Positions 26,534 through 35,727 of a stretch of DNA of 64,000 nucleotides are shown piece after piece. Every line of letters starts with the position of its first letter. Positions within the stretch are counted from its first letter, which is position 1. The notes beneath the pieces were generated by a model. The model was not told where the DNA came from and searched no databases. It saw nothing but the letters and a program-made list of their open reading frames with translations. The position numbers and the translations under genes were made by a program. Origin of the DNA: JABAAE01 sp905480545. Lineage in GTDB: Bacteria > Planctomycetota > Planctomycetia > Pirellulales > Pirellulaceae. The stretch is taken from the NCBI GenBank assembly GCA_943788025.1, contig CALSOR010000002.1:868001-932000 (forward strand), in the 5' to 3' direction.

Positions 26534-27454
26534 TCACACCTTTTCGGCGACTCGGAGTTTAGCACTTTTCGCTCTCGAGTTGATGGCCAATTCTTCGTCC
26601 GTCGCGCAAATTGGTTTCCTACTCAATGCATTCAACCGCTCGTCCTCGCGAAACGCGTTTTTGACACGTCGATCTTCCAATGAATGAAAGCTGATTACCG
26701 AAAATCGTCCGCCAGGCGTTAGAAAACTCGGCATATGCTTTAGTGAATCTTCTAAAGCGCTCAGTTCATCGTTGACAGCAATCCGAAGTGCTTGCATCGT
26801 CCTGGTAGCAGGATCGATACTATGGTTTTTTGAACGAGGTACCACCCTCCGAACCAATTCTACGAATTCAGCCGTATTTCGAAAAGGTTTTTCTCGACGC
26901 ACATCGACGATTTTTGCAGCAATCCTCCGACTGTATCGTTCGTCGCTGTAATGGAAAATAATGTCGGCGAGATGTTTAGCACTCAAACGGTTTACGAGCT
27001 TCCAAGCCGGTTCGCCGCATGCTTGGTCAAATCGCATGTCTAACTCACCATCCGATTCGAAACTGAATCCCCGTTCCCGATCTGCTAGCTGATCACTTGA
27101 GAGGCCAAGATCGAGCAGGATTCCGTCGATTGTTTTGATACCGAGGTGCCGAAGGATCTTGGGGAGCTTGCGAAAGTTATCGTGCACCGGTTGAATTCGA
27201 TAATCATCAATCCACTCCGCGGCTCGGTCAAATGTTTCCGGGTCTTGATCAATCGCAATGACCAAACCGTCCTCACCCACTTTTTCTGCAATGGCACGAC
27301 TGTGTCCACCGCCGCCAAACGTCCCATCGACGATCGTCATGCCAGGCCTTAACGCGAGCGAATCGACACATTCCTGTAGCAAGACTGGAACGTGAACAGT
27401 TTGATGGTTGGACAAATCGAAGTTTCTAAAAAGGTGCGAAAAAGAAAGCATCAT
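26534..27454 (-). CDS. rsmH: 16S rRNA (cytosine-1402 N4)-methyltransferase
   Basis: Also called MraW. It methylates C1402 of 16S rRNA in the P-site. ATG 27452-27454 or the adjacent ATG is preferred over a TTG further upstream, since VHVPVLLQECVDSL soon follows. SAM motif VDGTFGGGGHSRAI, then DLGLSSDQLADRERGFSF, and the C-terminal FSVISFHSLEDRRVKNAFR signature. Normal length (about 306 aa). No mraZ upstream and no ftsL/ftsI downstream: its neighbours are a giant beta-propeller gene and the LysM gene, consistent with planctomycetes' degraded division cluster. Confidence 0.96.
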   Translation of the reverse strand: MMLSFSHLFRNFDLSNHQTVHVPVLLQECVDSLALRPGMTIVDGTFGGGGHSRAIAEKVGEDGLVIAIDQDPETFDRAAEWIDDYRIQPVHDNFRKLPKILRHLGIKTIDGILLDLGLSSDQLADRERGFSFESDGELDMRFDQACGEPAWKLVNRLSAKHLADIIFHYSDERYSRRIAAKIVDVRREKPFRNTAEFVELVRRVVPRSKNHSIDPATRTMQALRIAVNDELSALEDSLKHMPSFLTPGGRFSVISFHSLEDRRVKNAFREDERLNALSRKPICATDEELAINSRAKSAKLRVAEKV

Positions 27455-27550
27455 TATCGATGCGCGTGTTTTGTATTTGAATTCAGTCAACGTGTTGCTG
27501 CAACGGCACTGAACATCAGTGCTGGTGCCGCCTGAATCATTCTACGTTGA

Positions 27551-30500
27551 TTACTTAAGGGTCCGTTTCGGGTTCATTGGATTAGCTTTCCACTGTTTCT
27601 CGACCCAGTCTTCCAATCCATCTTCATCGCGACGGAATGGATCGTCGATAATTCCGTTTCCAAATGGATCGTCTTGAAGTTTCGTCGCGTCGGCAACTTT
27701 TTGTGGAAAGGGTGAAATTAATTCTGTCTGGATTGGTGGTTCTACGGGACGTGGATAATCAGTGAATTTAATTTCCAACCACCGACTTTCATGATTAAAC
27801 AAAAGTGATTGGCGTGATTGGGAAAGTTTCACCACCGAAGTATTGCTGCGTCCTGGAATTTTTGAATCGTATCGAATGACAGCCCCGTCACTTTTTCGAA
27901 CGAAGAAATAGCGACCAGCTGTTCGACGGCCGCGAACCTGTTGTTGCAACAGCCAAATGGGGGAATGGTTGGGTTGATTTAATAAAAATAAATACCGATC
28001 AAGTGATACCGGCGATTGCCATTTTGGTTTCAAGGTCTGGCGGTCAAAATAGTACATTTGACCTGTGACACAAACGGCGTTTGTTTCAAAGCCATGCTGA
28101 GCATTGTAAGGCGTTTTTTCGTTGACAAACAAAACAAATCCTGTTGCATCAGGTATAGCCCAAATGGATTTAGAATCACGATTGGCGATTAGTTGTTGCG
28201 ACGCCAGTACCTCACCTGAATCGATATCGTAAATGTTGAATTGCCCATCTAATTCATAAATGCAAAACATCTTTTCGTTAATTTGGGCCAAGCGACTGCC
28301 CTTAGGAAGTTTGAGTTTCCAATTCACTGGAAAGCGCTCTTCATTGTTATTTTGAAGATTGAGATCGATTGAATAAAGCTCTTCTTCATCAACGGGCTCG
28401 TCTCGATCGTTCGGAGGCAAAACACTAAGAATGTTTTGACCGTATTGGTAAAACTGACCACGCACAAAATTTGCTTTTTGCTTTTGGCGGATCGCTTGTC
28501 CGCTAGTGAGGCTATACGCTGCATAGAACCCCTCTGCTCTCTTTTTGTCTTTGTCGTCGTTTAAGCCATTAAAAGAGGTGTAGACTCCGGTTGAATTTCC
28601 ATCGACATGAAGTCCCGGTTTGAGCCCATCACGTTCCCAATTTGTTTTGCCTGTCCACGGATCGATGCAGATGAGTTTGGGATAGGCGAAAATGCAGTAG
28701 CCATCTGTTGACACAGTTGTCGCGACGCCCAGTTCTTCGCCGTTTGTGTCGACGAGGACCTCATGCGCAAAGTTGAATGAATTGCTTCCGCCCAGAGCCC
28801 GCCGGCTTCCATACGAGTTCCTTCCATCGCCCTGACTCGGCTCGTAAGTGCTGATCCGCCAAAGAATGGCTTCTTCAACATTTCTGTTTGAATTTCCAAC
28901 CAGCAAATTATCGCCAAAGGTGTCAAATAAGTAATTTGGATTTGGTTTTCCACTGATTTGACTCAAGTCAACCGCCACATGATCAAACCCAAAGGCGAGA
29001 ATCAGCAGTGAACCACACAACTGGTAGTCGGTCAATTCATAATTCAAGTCGATAAATGGACCGCCTCGAGCGCGGCTGTTATTGGAGTACATGGGATAAC
29101 CGAATTGGTTCCGCAATGTGAACAGCCCGTCTTCGCTGACCTCAACCGACCAAAATTCGTCGACCAGCCGATTGTGAAATTTTTTGCGGCTCCGCGTCCG
29201 TTGTTCGTTGCCTTCGGTATAAAGATCCGGATCTTTATTGTCGTTGAAAATCGCGACCCGCGTCATTCCATCATGGAACCGCAATTTTTCCCCTTTCGGG
29301 CATCTCGAAAGACTCGCTTCGATGCTTGATTTCTCCCCCGAATCAATGCCTGGATGCAAAAGCAAACGTCTGTAACATTCAATCAACTGCACATTATTGC
29401 TATAACGATACGATGTGATGTTGGTAATGTCTGCTTTGCCGAGCTTCTCAGAGCGTTTTTCATAAAGCTGGCGTAGCATGGTCAAATAATCAAGATTCAC
29501 CTGGCTTTTTTCGTCCTTAACTTGCCGCAACTTGCTAAGAAGCTGACCTTCTAACCAGACAAAGTCATTTGAATCACCTTTTTCGATCAAGCGAACAGCG
29601 AGTTGGGGTAAAAGTTTTTTTGTAAAATCAAAATCCGCGACAATGTCGTAAACCGTTCGTATCTCACGTGGATGACCATTAAGAAGGATTTCATTCAAAT
29701 CCCTCAACAACACGGAGATCACGCTACTTCGCTGCTCATCATCGAGAGTTTTTATTGCTGCATTTAGACGTGTCCGTAATAAGCGACTCGTATTAATCCG
29801 TAAGTTGGATTCAATTTCGAATAAGTCGTCGTTGGTGTTTTTTTTCCGTTTGGAGGAGTGATCAACCTGCAACAGTTTCATAATCGAACGAAGAGAATCG
29901 CGAATACGACCCTGACGGAAGTCGGATTCAACTTTGGCAACCAAGAATTTCTCCAGATACCTTGGGACGGTGAACAGTCTCTCCAAATCGGTGAATTGGT
30001 CCCAGTCAATGTCCTCATTTGACAGGCTCTTTCGACGCAGCAATTCCGTTAGGAGGTTTTGCGCGCTGGGCGTTGAAAGGACTCGTAAAGAACTCGCTGC
30101 CGCAGAGATAGCGTTGTCGATTTCCTGTTCGACCCAATGCAACTGAGACCTGATCAGCAATCCGTTCGCATCATTCGAGTTCGCTTTAAGAAGACTTTTC
30201 GCTAAGGTTTCCGCATATGGTTTTTGGTAGAACGCCGCGACCGTTTCTGCTGAATGCGAGATTATCCGTCCGTTGCTGGAGATGATATTTCCGAACTGAA
30301 AAGGAGTTTGCAAGATTTTTTCAATTTTTGCCTCCTTTAGATTGATGATCGCTAGTTGCTGGTTGGATGACGGTAAAAAGTAAAAATCACCTGCTAAGAA
30401 ACCGGTTCCGGTTGGACGATCGGGCAGTGGAATCGAACGCGCGGAAAACCCTTTCAAGTTATCGAGTGTGATCCGATCTTTTTCGACGATCACAACCTGA

Positions 30501-32455
30501 TCATTATATTGCCCCGCGAGAAACAGCTTATTTTCTCGCTCACGGCGCAACTTGATTCCCCCGGAATCTGGTTCGACAACGAAAAATTCGCTGGAATCGA
30601 CAGGCGAAAACAGTAGTAACTCGCCGACGCGGATCAATCCGTTATCCGTCCAAACGTCATTGGTAGAAGCGTAACTAAAATCGATCGGATCATAGGTCGC
30701 ACCCCACGCTAACGATCGATCTGCCAAATCAACCGCGACCAGGCCGCCGGTCAGTGTCGGGCAATATAACATTCCATTGAAAATGATCGGTGTCGCGACA
30801 TTAAATTCACGAAACCGCTTATATTCGTATTCCTCTCGGTTATCGGTTCGCGCGATTTGCTGAGACCATCGTAGATCACCGGTTTGCTCATCTAATTCGG
30901 CGAGCCGAATTTGCCCGGGGACTTCGTAAAGCACATACGCTGATCCGTTATGCAATAGGGGTGGACCCATAAAAAATGCATCGGCAAACGACTCATTGCT
31001 ACTGTCAGCGCCATCGATCTTCCAGGAAAATTGGCCCTCGACACGTTGTCCCGATTCATCAATCACTTTCAAGGCGATCAGTCGATTGGTTGTTGGCTTG
31101 GTTCGCGATCTTGACTGCGAAAACTCGTTGGCAAAACGACGAACGGAAATTTCTTTTTCGATAAAGAATACGGATTTGCCATTGCTGGAGAGCCTCCCGT
31201 AGATCTGATCCTTCAAAAGCCTGGTGCGCAACTCAGCTTGGATCGTGGCATCATCCCGTAGATTTGCATTTTTGGCATCGGGTGAGATATCTGATTGCAA
31301 TTTCGGAGTTGTTTTCGAACCAAATGCAAGCGGACGATCCCAAGGATAATGCCAAACTCGTTCGCCAGATTCCAAATTGACTCCGAAGACATGCTCTGGA
31401 GTCCGCATGATAACGGTCCCCTTCAATGTGATCGCATTCACCGTTGGAATGACTGCCAGGTTTTTTGCCTCGGAAGATTTTGACAAGGTACGAATAAAAT
31501 CGGATTGATCTTCATCGGCAAGTTGAACAGTCCATTGTGGAATCAGGAGTGGTTCACCAATTAACCCTTGAGAACTGCGTGCCTTGTCGAAACGATAATT
31601 GGTCCATTCTTGGTCAAAGTCAGCGACTGAATCTTTCGCATTTGGTTTTTCGTTTCGAAGCTCCTGCGTCACGCGTCCTAGCCACGTCTCGGTTTCATCT
31701 TCGTCTGCGATGGTATAGACCTCAGCTTTTCCGCCCACGTTCAAGCGGATGGTGGGATGTTCATTTTTCAATTGATCAATCACCGTTACGGCCGCATCGG
31801 TTAAATTCGATAGGTGCAAAGAAATCGCGTAGAGAATCGAAGTTTCGGGGTCGAGACGCGTGCGGGCCTGCTTTGAGGAATAAATTTTCTTAAAGAATCG
31901 AGTCGCTGCACCATAGTTTCCTTTGAACAACGCATTTCGTCCCAACATCATGGTCGCTACGTAACCGGCATTGGTGTGCAGGTACTTTCGGGACACGGAC
32001 TGCAACGCGCGATCGTTATTGGCCTCAATGGCTCGTCGCAGTCCGTTTTTTGCGGCGATTCCATATTTCAATTCGTAGACATCCAATCCTCGCTGTGGCA
32101 TTTCGCCAATCAGCGATTCCGCCGTTCGACGAACGCTCTTGGTTGCAATTCGCCGATTGGTTGGCATGAAGTAATCCTCGCGCGATTCATCGACCAACAC
32201 TTCTCCCAGCAGGGTGACGGCCTCCGCATACGATTCATTGGCTAACGCCACCTTGGCTGCATCGATCGGTCGAATCACGTTGCGAGGTGCTTGCGAAAAG
32301 ACATCTCGAGAGCGACGGGTTTGTCCCTCGCTTTTGTCGGCTGAAAAAAGCAATGTCACAATCAGCAAGCATTTAAAGAATAAACGCACCGCGGTATCGT
32401 TTGCGGTTCGGACATTTTTTTTGCGAAATGAAATCACGGTTGAGACTAAATTCAT
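27551..32455 (-). CDS. Giant exported PQQ-like beta-propeller protein
   Basis: 1634 aa starting at ATG 32455 with a basic leader and hydrophobic core (LFFKCLLIVTLLFSA). Residues about 50-230 are helical and TPR-like (YAEAVTLLGEVLVDESRED, KGNYGAATRFFKKI). Two blocks of WD/PQQ-like propeller blades follow (about 320-760 and 1090-1600) with motifs such as GERVWHYPWD, TGDLRWSQQI, IDPWTGKTNWERDG and DRQTLKPKWQSPV. A helical middle section lies between them. Such proteins are common and unannotated in planctomycetes; the substrate is unknown and true PQQ binding is not shown. It lies 96 bases upstream of rsmH on the same strand, so it may share a transcript. Confidence 0.8.
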   Translation of the reverse strand: MNLVSTVISFRKKNVRTANDTAVRLFFKCLLIVTLLFSADKSEGQTRRSRDVFSQAPRNVIRPIDAAKVALANESYAEAVTLLGEVLVDESREDYFMPTNRRIATKSVRRTAESLIGEMPQRGLDVYELKYGIAAKNGLRRAIEANNDRALQSVSRKYLHTNAGYVATMMLGRNALFKGNYGAATRFFKKIYSSKQARTRLDPETSILYAISLHLSNLTDAAVTVIDQLKNEHPTIRLNVGGKAEVYTIADEDETETWLGRVTQELRNEKPNAKDSVADFDQEWTNYRFDKARSSQGLIGEPLLIPQWTVQLADEDQSDFIRTLSKSSEAKNLAVIPTVNAITLKGTVIMRTPEHVFGVNLESGERVWHYPWDRPLAFGSKTTPKLQSDISPDAKNANLRDDATIQAELRTRLLKDQIYGRLSSNGKSVFFIEKEISVRRFANEFSQSRSRTKPTTNRLIALKVIDESGQRVEGQFSWKIDGADSSNESFADAFFMGPPLLHNGSAYVLYEVPGQIRLAELDEQTGDLRWSQQIARTDNREEYEYKRFREFNVATPIIFNGMLYCPTLTGGLVAVDLADRSLAWGATYDPIDFSYASTNDVWTDNGLIRVGELLLFSPVDSSEFFVVEPDSGGIKLRRERENKLFLAGQYNDQVVIVEKDRITLDNLKGFSARSIPLPDRPTGTGFLAGDFYFLPSSNQQLAIINLKEAKIEKILQTPFQFGNIISSNGRIISHSAETVAAFYQKPYAETLAKSLLKANSNDANGLLIRSQLHWVEQEIDNAISAAASSLRVLSTPSAQNLLTELLRRKSLSNEDIDWDQFTDLERLFTVPRYLEKFLVAKVESDFRQGRIRDSLRSIMKLLQVDHSSKRKKNTNDDLFEIESNLRINTSRLLRTRLNAAIKTLDDEQRSSVISVLLRDLNEILLNGHPREIRTVYDIVADFDFTKKLLPQLAVRLIEKGDSNDFVWLEGQLLSKLRQVKDEKSQVNLDYLTMLRQLYEKRSEKLGKADITNITSYRYSNNVQLIECYRRLLLHPGIDSGEKSSIEASLSRCPKGEKLRFHDGMTRVAIFNDNKDPDLYTEGNEQRTRSRKKFHNRLVDEFWSVEVSEDGLFTLRNQFGYPMYSNNSRARGGPFIDLNYELTDYQLCGSLLILAFGFDHVAVDLSQISGKPNPNYLFDTFGDNLLVGNSNRNVEEAILWRISTYEPSQGDGRNSYGSRRALGGSNSFNFAHEVLVDTNGEELGVATTVSTDGYCIFAYPKLICIDPWTGKTNWERDGLKPGLHVDGNSTGVYTSFNGLNDDKDKKRAEGFYAAYSLTSGQAIRQKQKANFVRGQFYQYGQNILSVLPPNDRDEPVDEEELYSIDLNLQNNNEERFPVNWKLKLPKGSRLAQINEKMFCIYELDGQFNIYDIDSGEVLASQQLIANRDSKSIWAIPDATGFVLFVNEKTPYNAQHGFETNAVCVTGQMYYFDRQTLKPKWQSPVSLDRYLFLLNQPNHSPIWLLQQQVRGRRTAGRYFFVRKSDGAVIRYDSKIPGRSNTSVVKLSQSRQSLLFNHESRWLEIKFTDYPRPVEPPIQTELISPFPQKVADATKLQDDPFGNGIIDDPFRRDEDGLEDWVEKQWKANPMNPKRTLK

Positions 32456-32946
32456 GAATTTTGACGATTATAAAATCGTGGCATAGGAACTCTGCACCAC
32501 AAAAGAACTCAGGAACCGCAGCGGAGGATCGATACGGGAAACCTCCGAGGCTGGGTCAACTCCATGAATGGTTGACCGTATTTTTATTTGCAGAGCTGTT
32601 TGAATTGTAGCGACTTTGAATCGTCTTATTTTGATCAAAAAGTGCAGAAATCGATTTCCGTTTCGTCCCGAAGTGGGGCAATTTTCTACCCATTTTCGGC
32701 TCAGTTTTTTCAAACCATGCACATGCTGATTTGGTTGGTTGACAGAAACGAATCGTCTGTCTTCCCTCTGTTTTTCAGACTTTTTCCCTTTTTCGTCTGT
32801 TTTTTGGGGGTTTTTGGCCTGTTTCGGGCTGCCTGCCAGTTGAAATTCTGTTTCGATGGACTTTAATTCAACGCAACCGAGTTAGTTTTCGGTAATGAAA
32901 TACAAGTTTACTTCGTGGCATTAACCTCTCAGGGAGGAACCCAACT
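32456..32946. other. Divergent regulatory region before the HU gene
   Basis: 490 bases between the divergent giant exported protein and HU genes. No coding gene supported. A strongly T-rich stretch (32740-32830) suggests a long, pyrimidine-rich leader for HU. Confidence 0.45.
32931..32938 (+). promoter_or_regulatory. Strong Shine-Dalgarno site of the HU gene
   Basis: AGGGAGGA with 8 bases to the ATG at 32947. It is far stronger than the sites before most genes here, fitting an abundant protein. Confidence 0.85.
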
Positions 32947-33264
32947 ATGGCGAAAGCCGACGTGAAAGCTCTAACAAAAACTCAGATTATCGCCGAACTT
33001 GCGGAAAAAACCGAATTGTCAAAGAAAGACATTATCGCTGTGATGGACGCAATTACCGAACAGATCCAGGTAGCAGTTAGCAAAAGCGGACCAGGCGCAT
33101 ACACTTTGCCAGGTCTTTGCAAGATTTATGTTCGCGACGTTCCTGCAAAACCAAAGCGTGAAGTTCGCAATCCAGGTACAGGTCAGATGCAATGGGCTGA
33201 TCCAAAGCCAGCAAGTCGTCAAATCAAAGTGCGTCCACTTAAGGCCCTTAAGGACATGGCGTAG
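32947..33264 (+). CDS. HU-family DNA-binding protein
   Basis: 105-aa nucleoid-associated protein. N-terminal helices (LTKTQIIAELAEKTELSKKDI) and the beta-arm region with a partial REVRNPGTGQ stretch (compare GRNPQTG of HU/IHF) that inserts in the DNA minor groove, then the C-terminal LKALKDMA. It is longer than E. coli HU (90 aa) because of a short insertion around the arm. Strong ribosome site and terminator support high expression as a single-gene transcript. Confidence 0.93.
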   Translation: MAKADVKALTKTQIIAELAEKTELSKKDIIAVMDAITEQIQVAVSKSGPGAYTLPGLCKIYVRDVPAKPKREVRNPGTGQMQWADPKPASRQIKVRPLKALKDMA

Positions 33265-33304
33265 TCAGCGGCTGCAACCCATAACGTTTGATGAAATCAT
33301 CTTT

Positions 33305-33335
33305 TACCGCCCGATTAATCTGGCGGTATTTTTTT
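33305..33335 (+). terminator. Rho-independent terminator of the HU gene
   Basis: TACCGCC (33305-33311) pairs perfectly with GGCGGTA (33322-33328), followed by a run of T. Located 40 bases after the HU stop. Confidence 0.88.
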
Positions 33336-33375
33336 GCGCTGTTCGAAACCAAGGATATCCACCACAAAAATTTCG

Positions 33376-33415
33376 TGCGATCGATATGGCCAACTCGCGA
33401 TCGATGTGGCCAACT
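33376..33415. repeat. 20-bp near-perfect tandem duplication
   Basis: GCGATCGATATGGCCAACTC (33376-33395) is followed directly by the same sequence with two changes (33396-33415). It touches the stop codon of the convergent flavoprotein-like gene. Confidence 0.85.
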
Positions 33416-34133
33416 AGGAGTATAAATCTAAAGATTCGCGGTCACCGATGATTTTGAACAGGTCACGGATTTGAGAAAGTCCATCAGCGTGTCCATAGTT
33501 TGCGCGAATTTTTCGATCGCCCAATACATAAAAGTCATCGACAGAAGTAAACAACGAAGAGTCATCATTCAGAAGTTCCGACGCGTCGATACCCAGTGAC
33601 GGCAATACATCGAAATTCACAAAGCCGTCCAACTGCACATCGATCACGACATCAGCCGTGATGGGTTCGGTTTTGACGCTTGCGTCGTTTCCGGACACGA
33701 TGATTTTGAAAACGGTTGTGCAAACTTCGTCCCTGTCCAATTCATCACCCTCGCTCTGCTCATCACCTTCCAGTTGCTCATCGATCAACTCGATACTTGC
33801 GACCGCATGATGGGCAAAGAGTGAGTCAATCAACAAATCGGTTTCCGAAAGTGGCTTGACGTATTTCTCCCACCAATCTCTGTTTGTCGATATCGATTCC
33901 GTAATTGATTGTGCATCAAACGAATCGCCCTGCGCGGCGATGGCTTTGCTTCCCAGTGAGGTTATGGATTGCCCTTCGATCAATTGATCTGGACGATTGC
34001 GGATCGCTTCGCAGACGGTACCCGAATCAAAAATCGATACTTGATAGCCGAGGAAACGAGCATACAAACCGGCCTCCAGCGCCAACGGATTCAAACCTAC
34101 GATCACAACGTGCGCTGGCGTATCAACAGCCAT
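33414..34133 (-). CDS. Shrunken flavoprotein-like protein (Rossmann remnant)
   Basis: 239 aa. The N-terminus HVVIVGLNPLALEAGLYARFL is a dinucleotide-binding strand-loop-helix (GxxPxxLEA) like NAD/FAD flavoproteins. The C-terminus VDDFYVLGDRKIRANYGHADG resembles their last flavin-contacting segment (FYVLG). The middle is far shorter than in full-length flavoproteins of 400 aa or more and includes a short acidic EGDEQSEGDE low-complexity part. It may be a truncated, non-catalytic paralogue. Downstream of astD on the same strand, about 97 bases away. No signal peptide. Confidence 0.6.
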   Translation of the reverse strand: MAVDTPAHVVIVGLNPLALEAGLYARFLGYQVSIFDSGTVCEAIRNRPDQLIEGQSITSLGSKAIAAQGDSFDAQSITESISTNRDWWEKYVKPLSETDLLIDSLFAHHAVASIELIDEQLEGDEQSEGDELDRDEVCTTVFKIIVSGNDASVKTEPITADVVIDVQLDGFVNFDVLPSLGIDASELLNDDSSLFTSVDDFYVLGDRKIRANYGHADGLSQIRDLFKIIGDRESLDLYS

Positions 34134-34230
34134 TGGTTACCTGCTTTCAAAAATGAAAATACGAAACGGATCATTGTTCAGACTGAAATCGTTCTGTCGA
34201 GGACGTCAGCACAGAATGAGAAGCTGGAAT

Positions 34231-35727
34231 TCAAAGTTCGATTCCGGTCATGGCGGTTTCGGGCAATTCTGCCGTGTCACTTTCGAGGGAAGCAACCGGG
34301 AACGAACAATAATCTGCGGCAAAATACCCGCTGGGACGATGATTGCCACTCAATCCACAGCCACCGAAAGGAAGCTTTCCGCTCGCACCAGTCGTTTGTC
34401 GATTCCAATTCACTACACCGGCTCGAATCTTCCGAATAAACAAATCGTAAAGTTCGCGGCTGTCGCTGATTAGCCCAGCCGACAATCCGTACTTCGTTCG
34501 ATTGGATCTTTGAATCGCTTCCTCAAAACTACGGACGCGAAAAACTTGGAGCAGCGGTCCGAATAGCTCTTCGTCGTCAACGCTCTCAACGTCAGTCACA
34601 TCCAAAACGCCTGGTGACAAAAGCGCGTCGCAATCACGAAGCTTTTTCATCATCACAACCGATTTAGCTCCTCTAGCGATTAAGTCCTGCTGAGCGGTTT
34701 GCAATCGAATACCGGTCTCGCGATTGACTACCGGTCCGATAAATGGCTCTTCCGGATCGTCAAAAAAACCTACGCGTACTTTCGTGATTAATTCAGAGAG
34801 TTCCTGCAAAAATTGGTGGTTTGCGTCACGATCAGATGGGCTGCCATCGACTAAATACAACCGCCGGGCACAGGTGCATCGCTGACCCGAAGTAATGAAC
34901 GCGGAAAGTAGCGTTTGATAGGCGGCCGCTTTTAGATCGCTACACTGATGAACAATCAACGGGTTATTACCTCCCATTTCGAGCGCGACGATTTTCTGCG
35001 GTTGTGATGCCAATGCGGTGTTGAGTGCAATGCCGGCCCGACTGCTGCCTGTAAACAGCAAACCATCTAACTCTTCGGCTTGCACCATTGAGACACCCGT
35101 TTCTCGTCCACCTTGAACAAGATTGATCACACCTTGGGGGATTCCGGCTTGCTCCCAAAACTTGATCATTGTTTCACCGATTTGTGGCGTTAATTCACTT
35201 GGTTTGAAGACGACCGTGTTACCCGCCAAAATCGCCGGCACGATATGACCGTTTGGCAAATGCGCGGGTAGATTGAACGGACCTAAAACGCCCATCACGC
35301 CATGCGGCTTGTATCGAGTGACGGCGTTCATTTCACCGAGGGTTGTGGTTGTGGTGCTTCGCCGCGTTTGCAACGCATCAATTGCGAGCTCAACTTTTCC
35401 CGCAACCGCACCGACCTCTGTTTTGGACTCCCAAAGAGGTTTACCCATTTCGATGCTGATCGTTTCAGCGAAGGATTCGGCATTCGCCTTTACAATTGCC
35501 GAAAAGTTTCTTGCCATGGCGATGCGTTCATCAAATGACAATTCGCTCCACGATTCAAATGCCCGCCGCGCAGCGGAAAACGCAAGTTCAATGTCCGCCG
35601 CCGTTGCGGATGCTCCTTCCCAAACCACTTTTTCCGGATCGGGTGCAGAAGTGGATGGCGACACCGATTTAAATGAGTCGCCAGTGGCGTCGATCCAAAC
35701 GTTGTCGATAAAGAGTTCTCGCGCCAT
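34231..35727 (-). CDS. astD: Succinylglutamate semialdehyde dehydrogenase-like aldehyde dehydrogenase
   Basis: NAD-dependent aldehyde dehydrogenase, 498 aa from ATG 35727 (MARELFIDNVW). The catalytic Cys lies in ITSGQRCTCARRLYL and the general base Glu in VALEMGGNNPL. FNLPAHLPNGHIVPAILAGN and FKPSELTP match AstD, the fourth enzyme of the succinyl-arginine (AST) degradation route. Yet no astA, astB, astC or astE lies nearby, so the exact substrate is uncertain. Its start codon overlaps the stop of the upstream isomerase gene (TGATG), so translation is probably coupled. Confidence 0.85.
   Translation of the reverse strand: MARELFIDNVWIDATGDSFKSVSPSTSAPDPEKVVWEGASATAADIELAFSAARRAFESWSELSFDERIAMARNFSAIVKANAESFAETISIEMGKPLWESKTEVGAVAGKVELAIDALQTRRSTTTTTLGEMNAVTRYKPHGVMGVLGPFNLPAHLPNGHIVPAILAGNTVVFKPSELTPQIGETMIKFWEQAGIPQGVINLVQGGRETGVSMVQAEELDGLLFTGSSRAGIALNTALASQPQKIVALEMGGNNPLIVHQCSDLKAAAYQTLLSAFITSGQRCTCARRLYLVDGSPSDRDANHQFLQELSELITKVRVGFFDDPEEPFIGPVVNRETGIRLQTAQQDLIARGAKSVVMMKKLRDCDALLSPGVLDVTDVESVDDEELFGPLLQVFRVRSFEEAIQRSNRTKYGLSAGLISDSRELYDLFIRKIRAGVVNWNRQTTGASGKLPFGGCGLSGNHRPSGYFAADYCSFPVASLESDTAELPETAMTGIEL

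Noticed and set aside
26350..26565. A 71-aa minus-strand open frame between rsmH and the LysM gene
   Set aside because: It overlaps the ends of both neighbours, has no recognisable features and no ribosome site; most of it is ordinary spacer.
27551..32455. True PQQ-dependent alcohol dehydrogenase
   Set aside because: The propeller blades are similar, but the protein is much larger, its TPR-like and helical parts do not fit, and no PQQ-ligand or calcium-site motif was seen.
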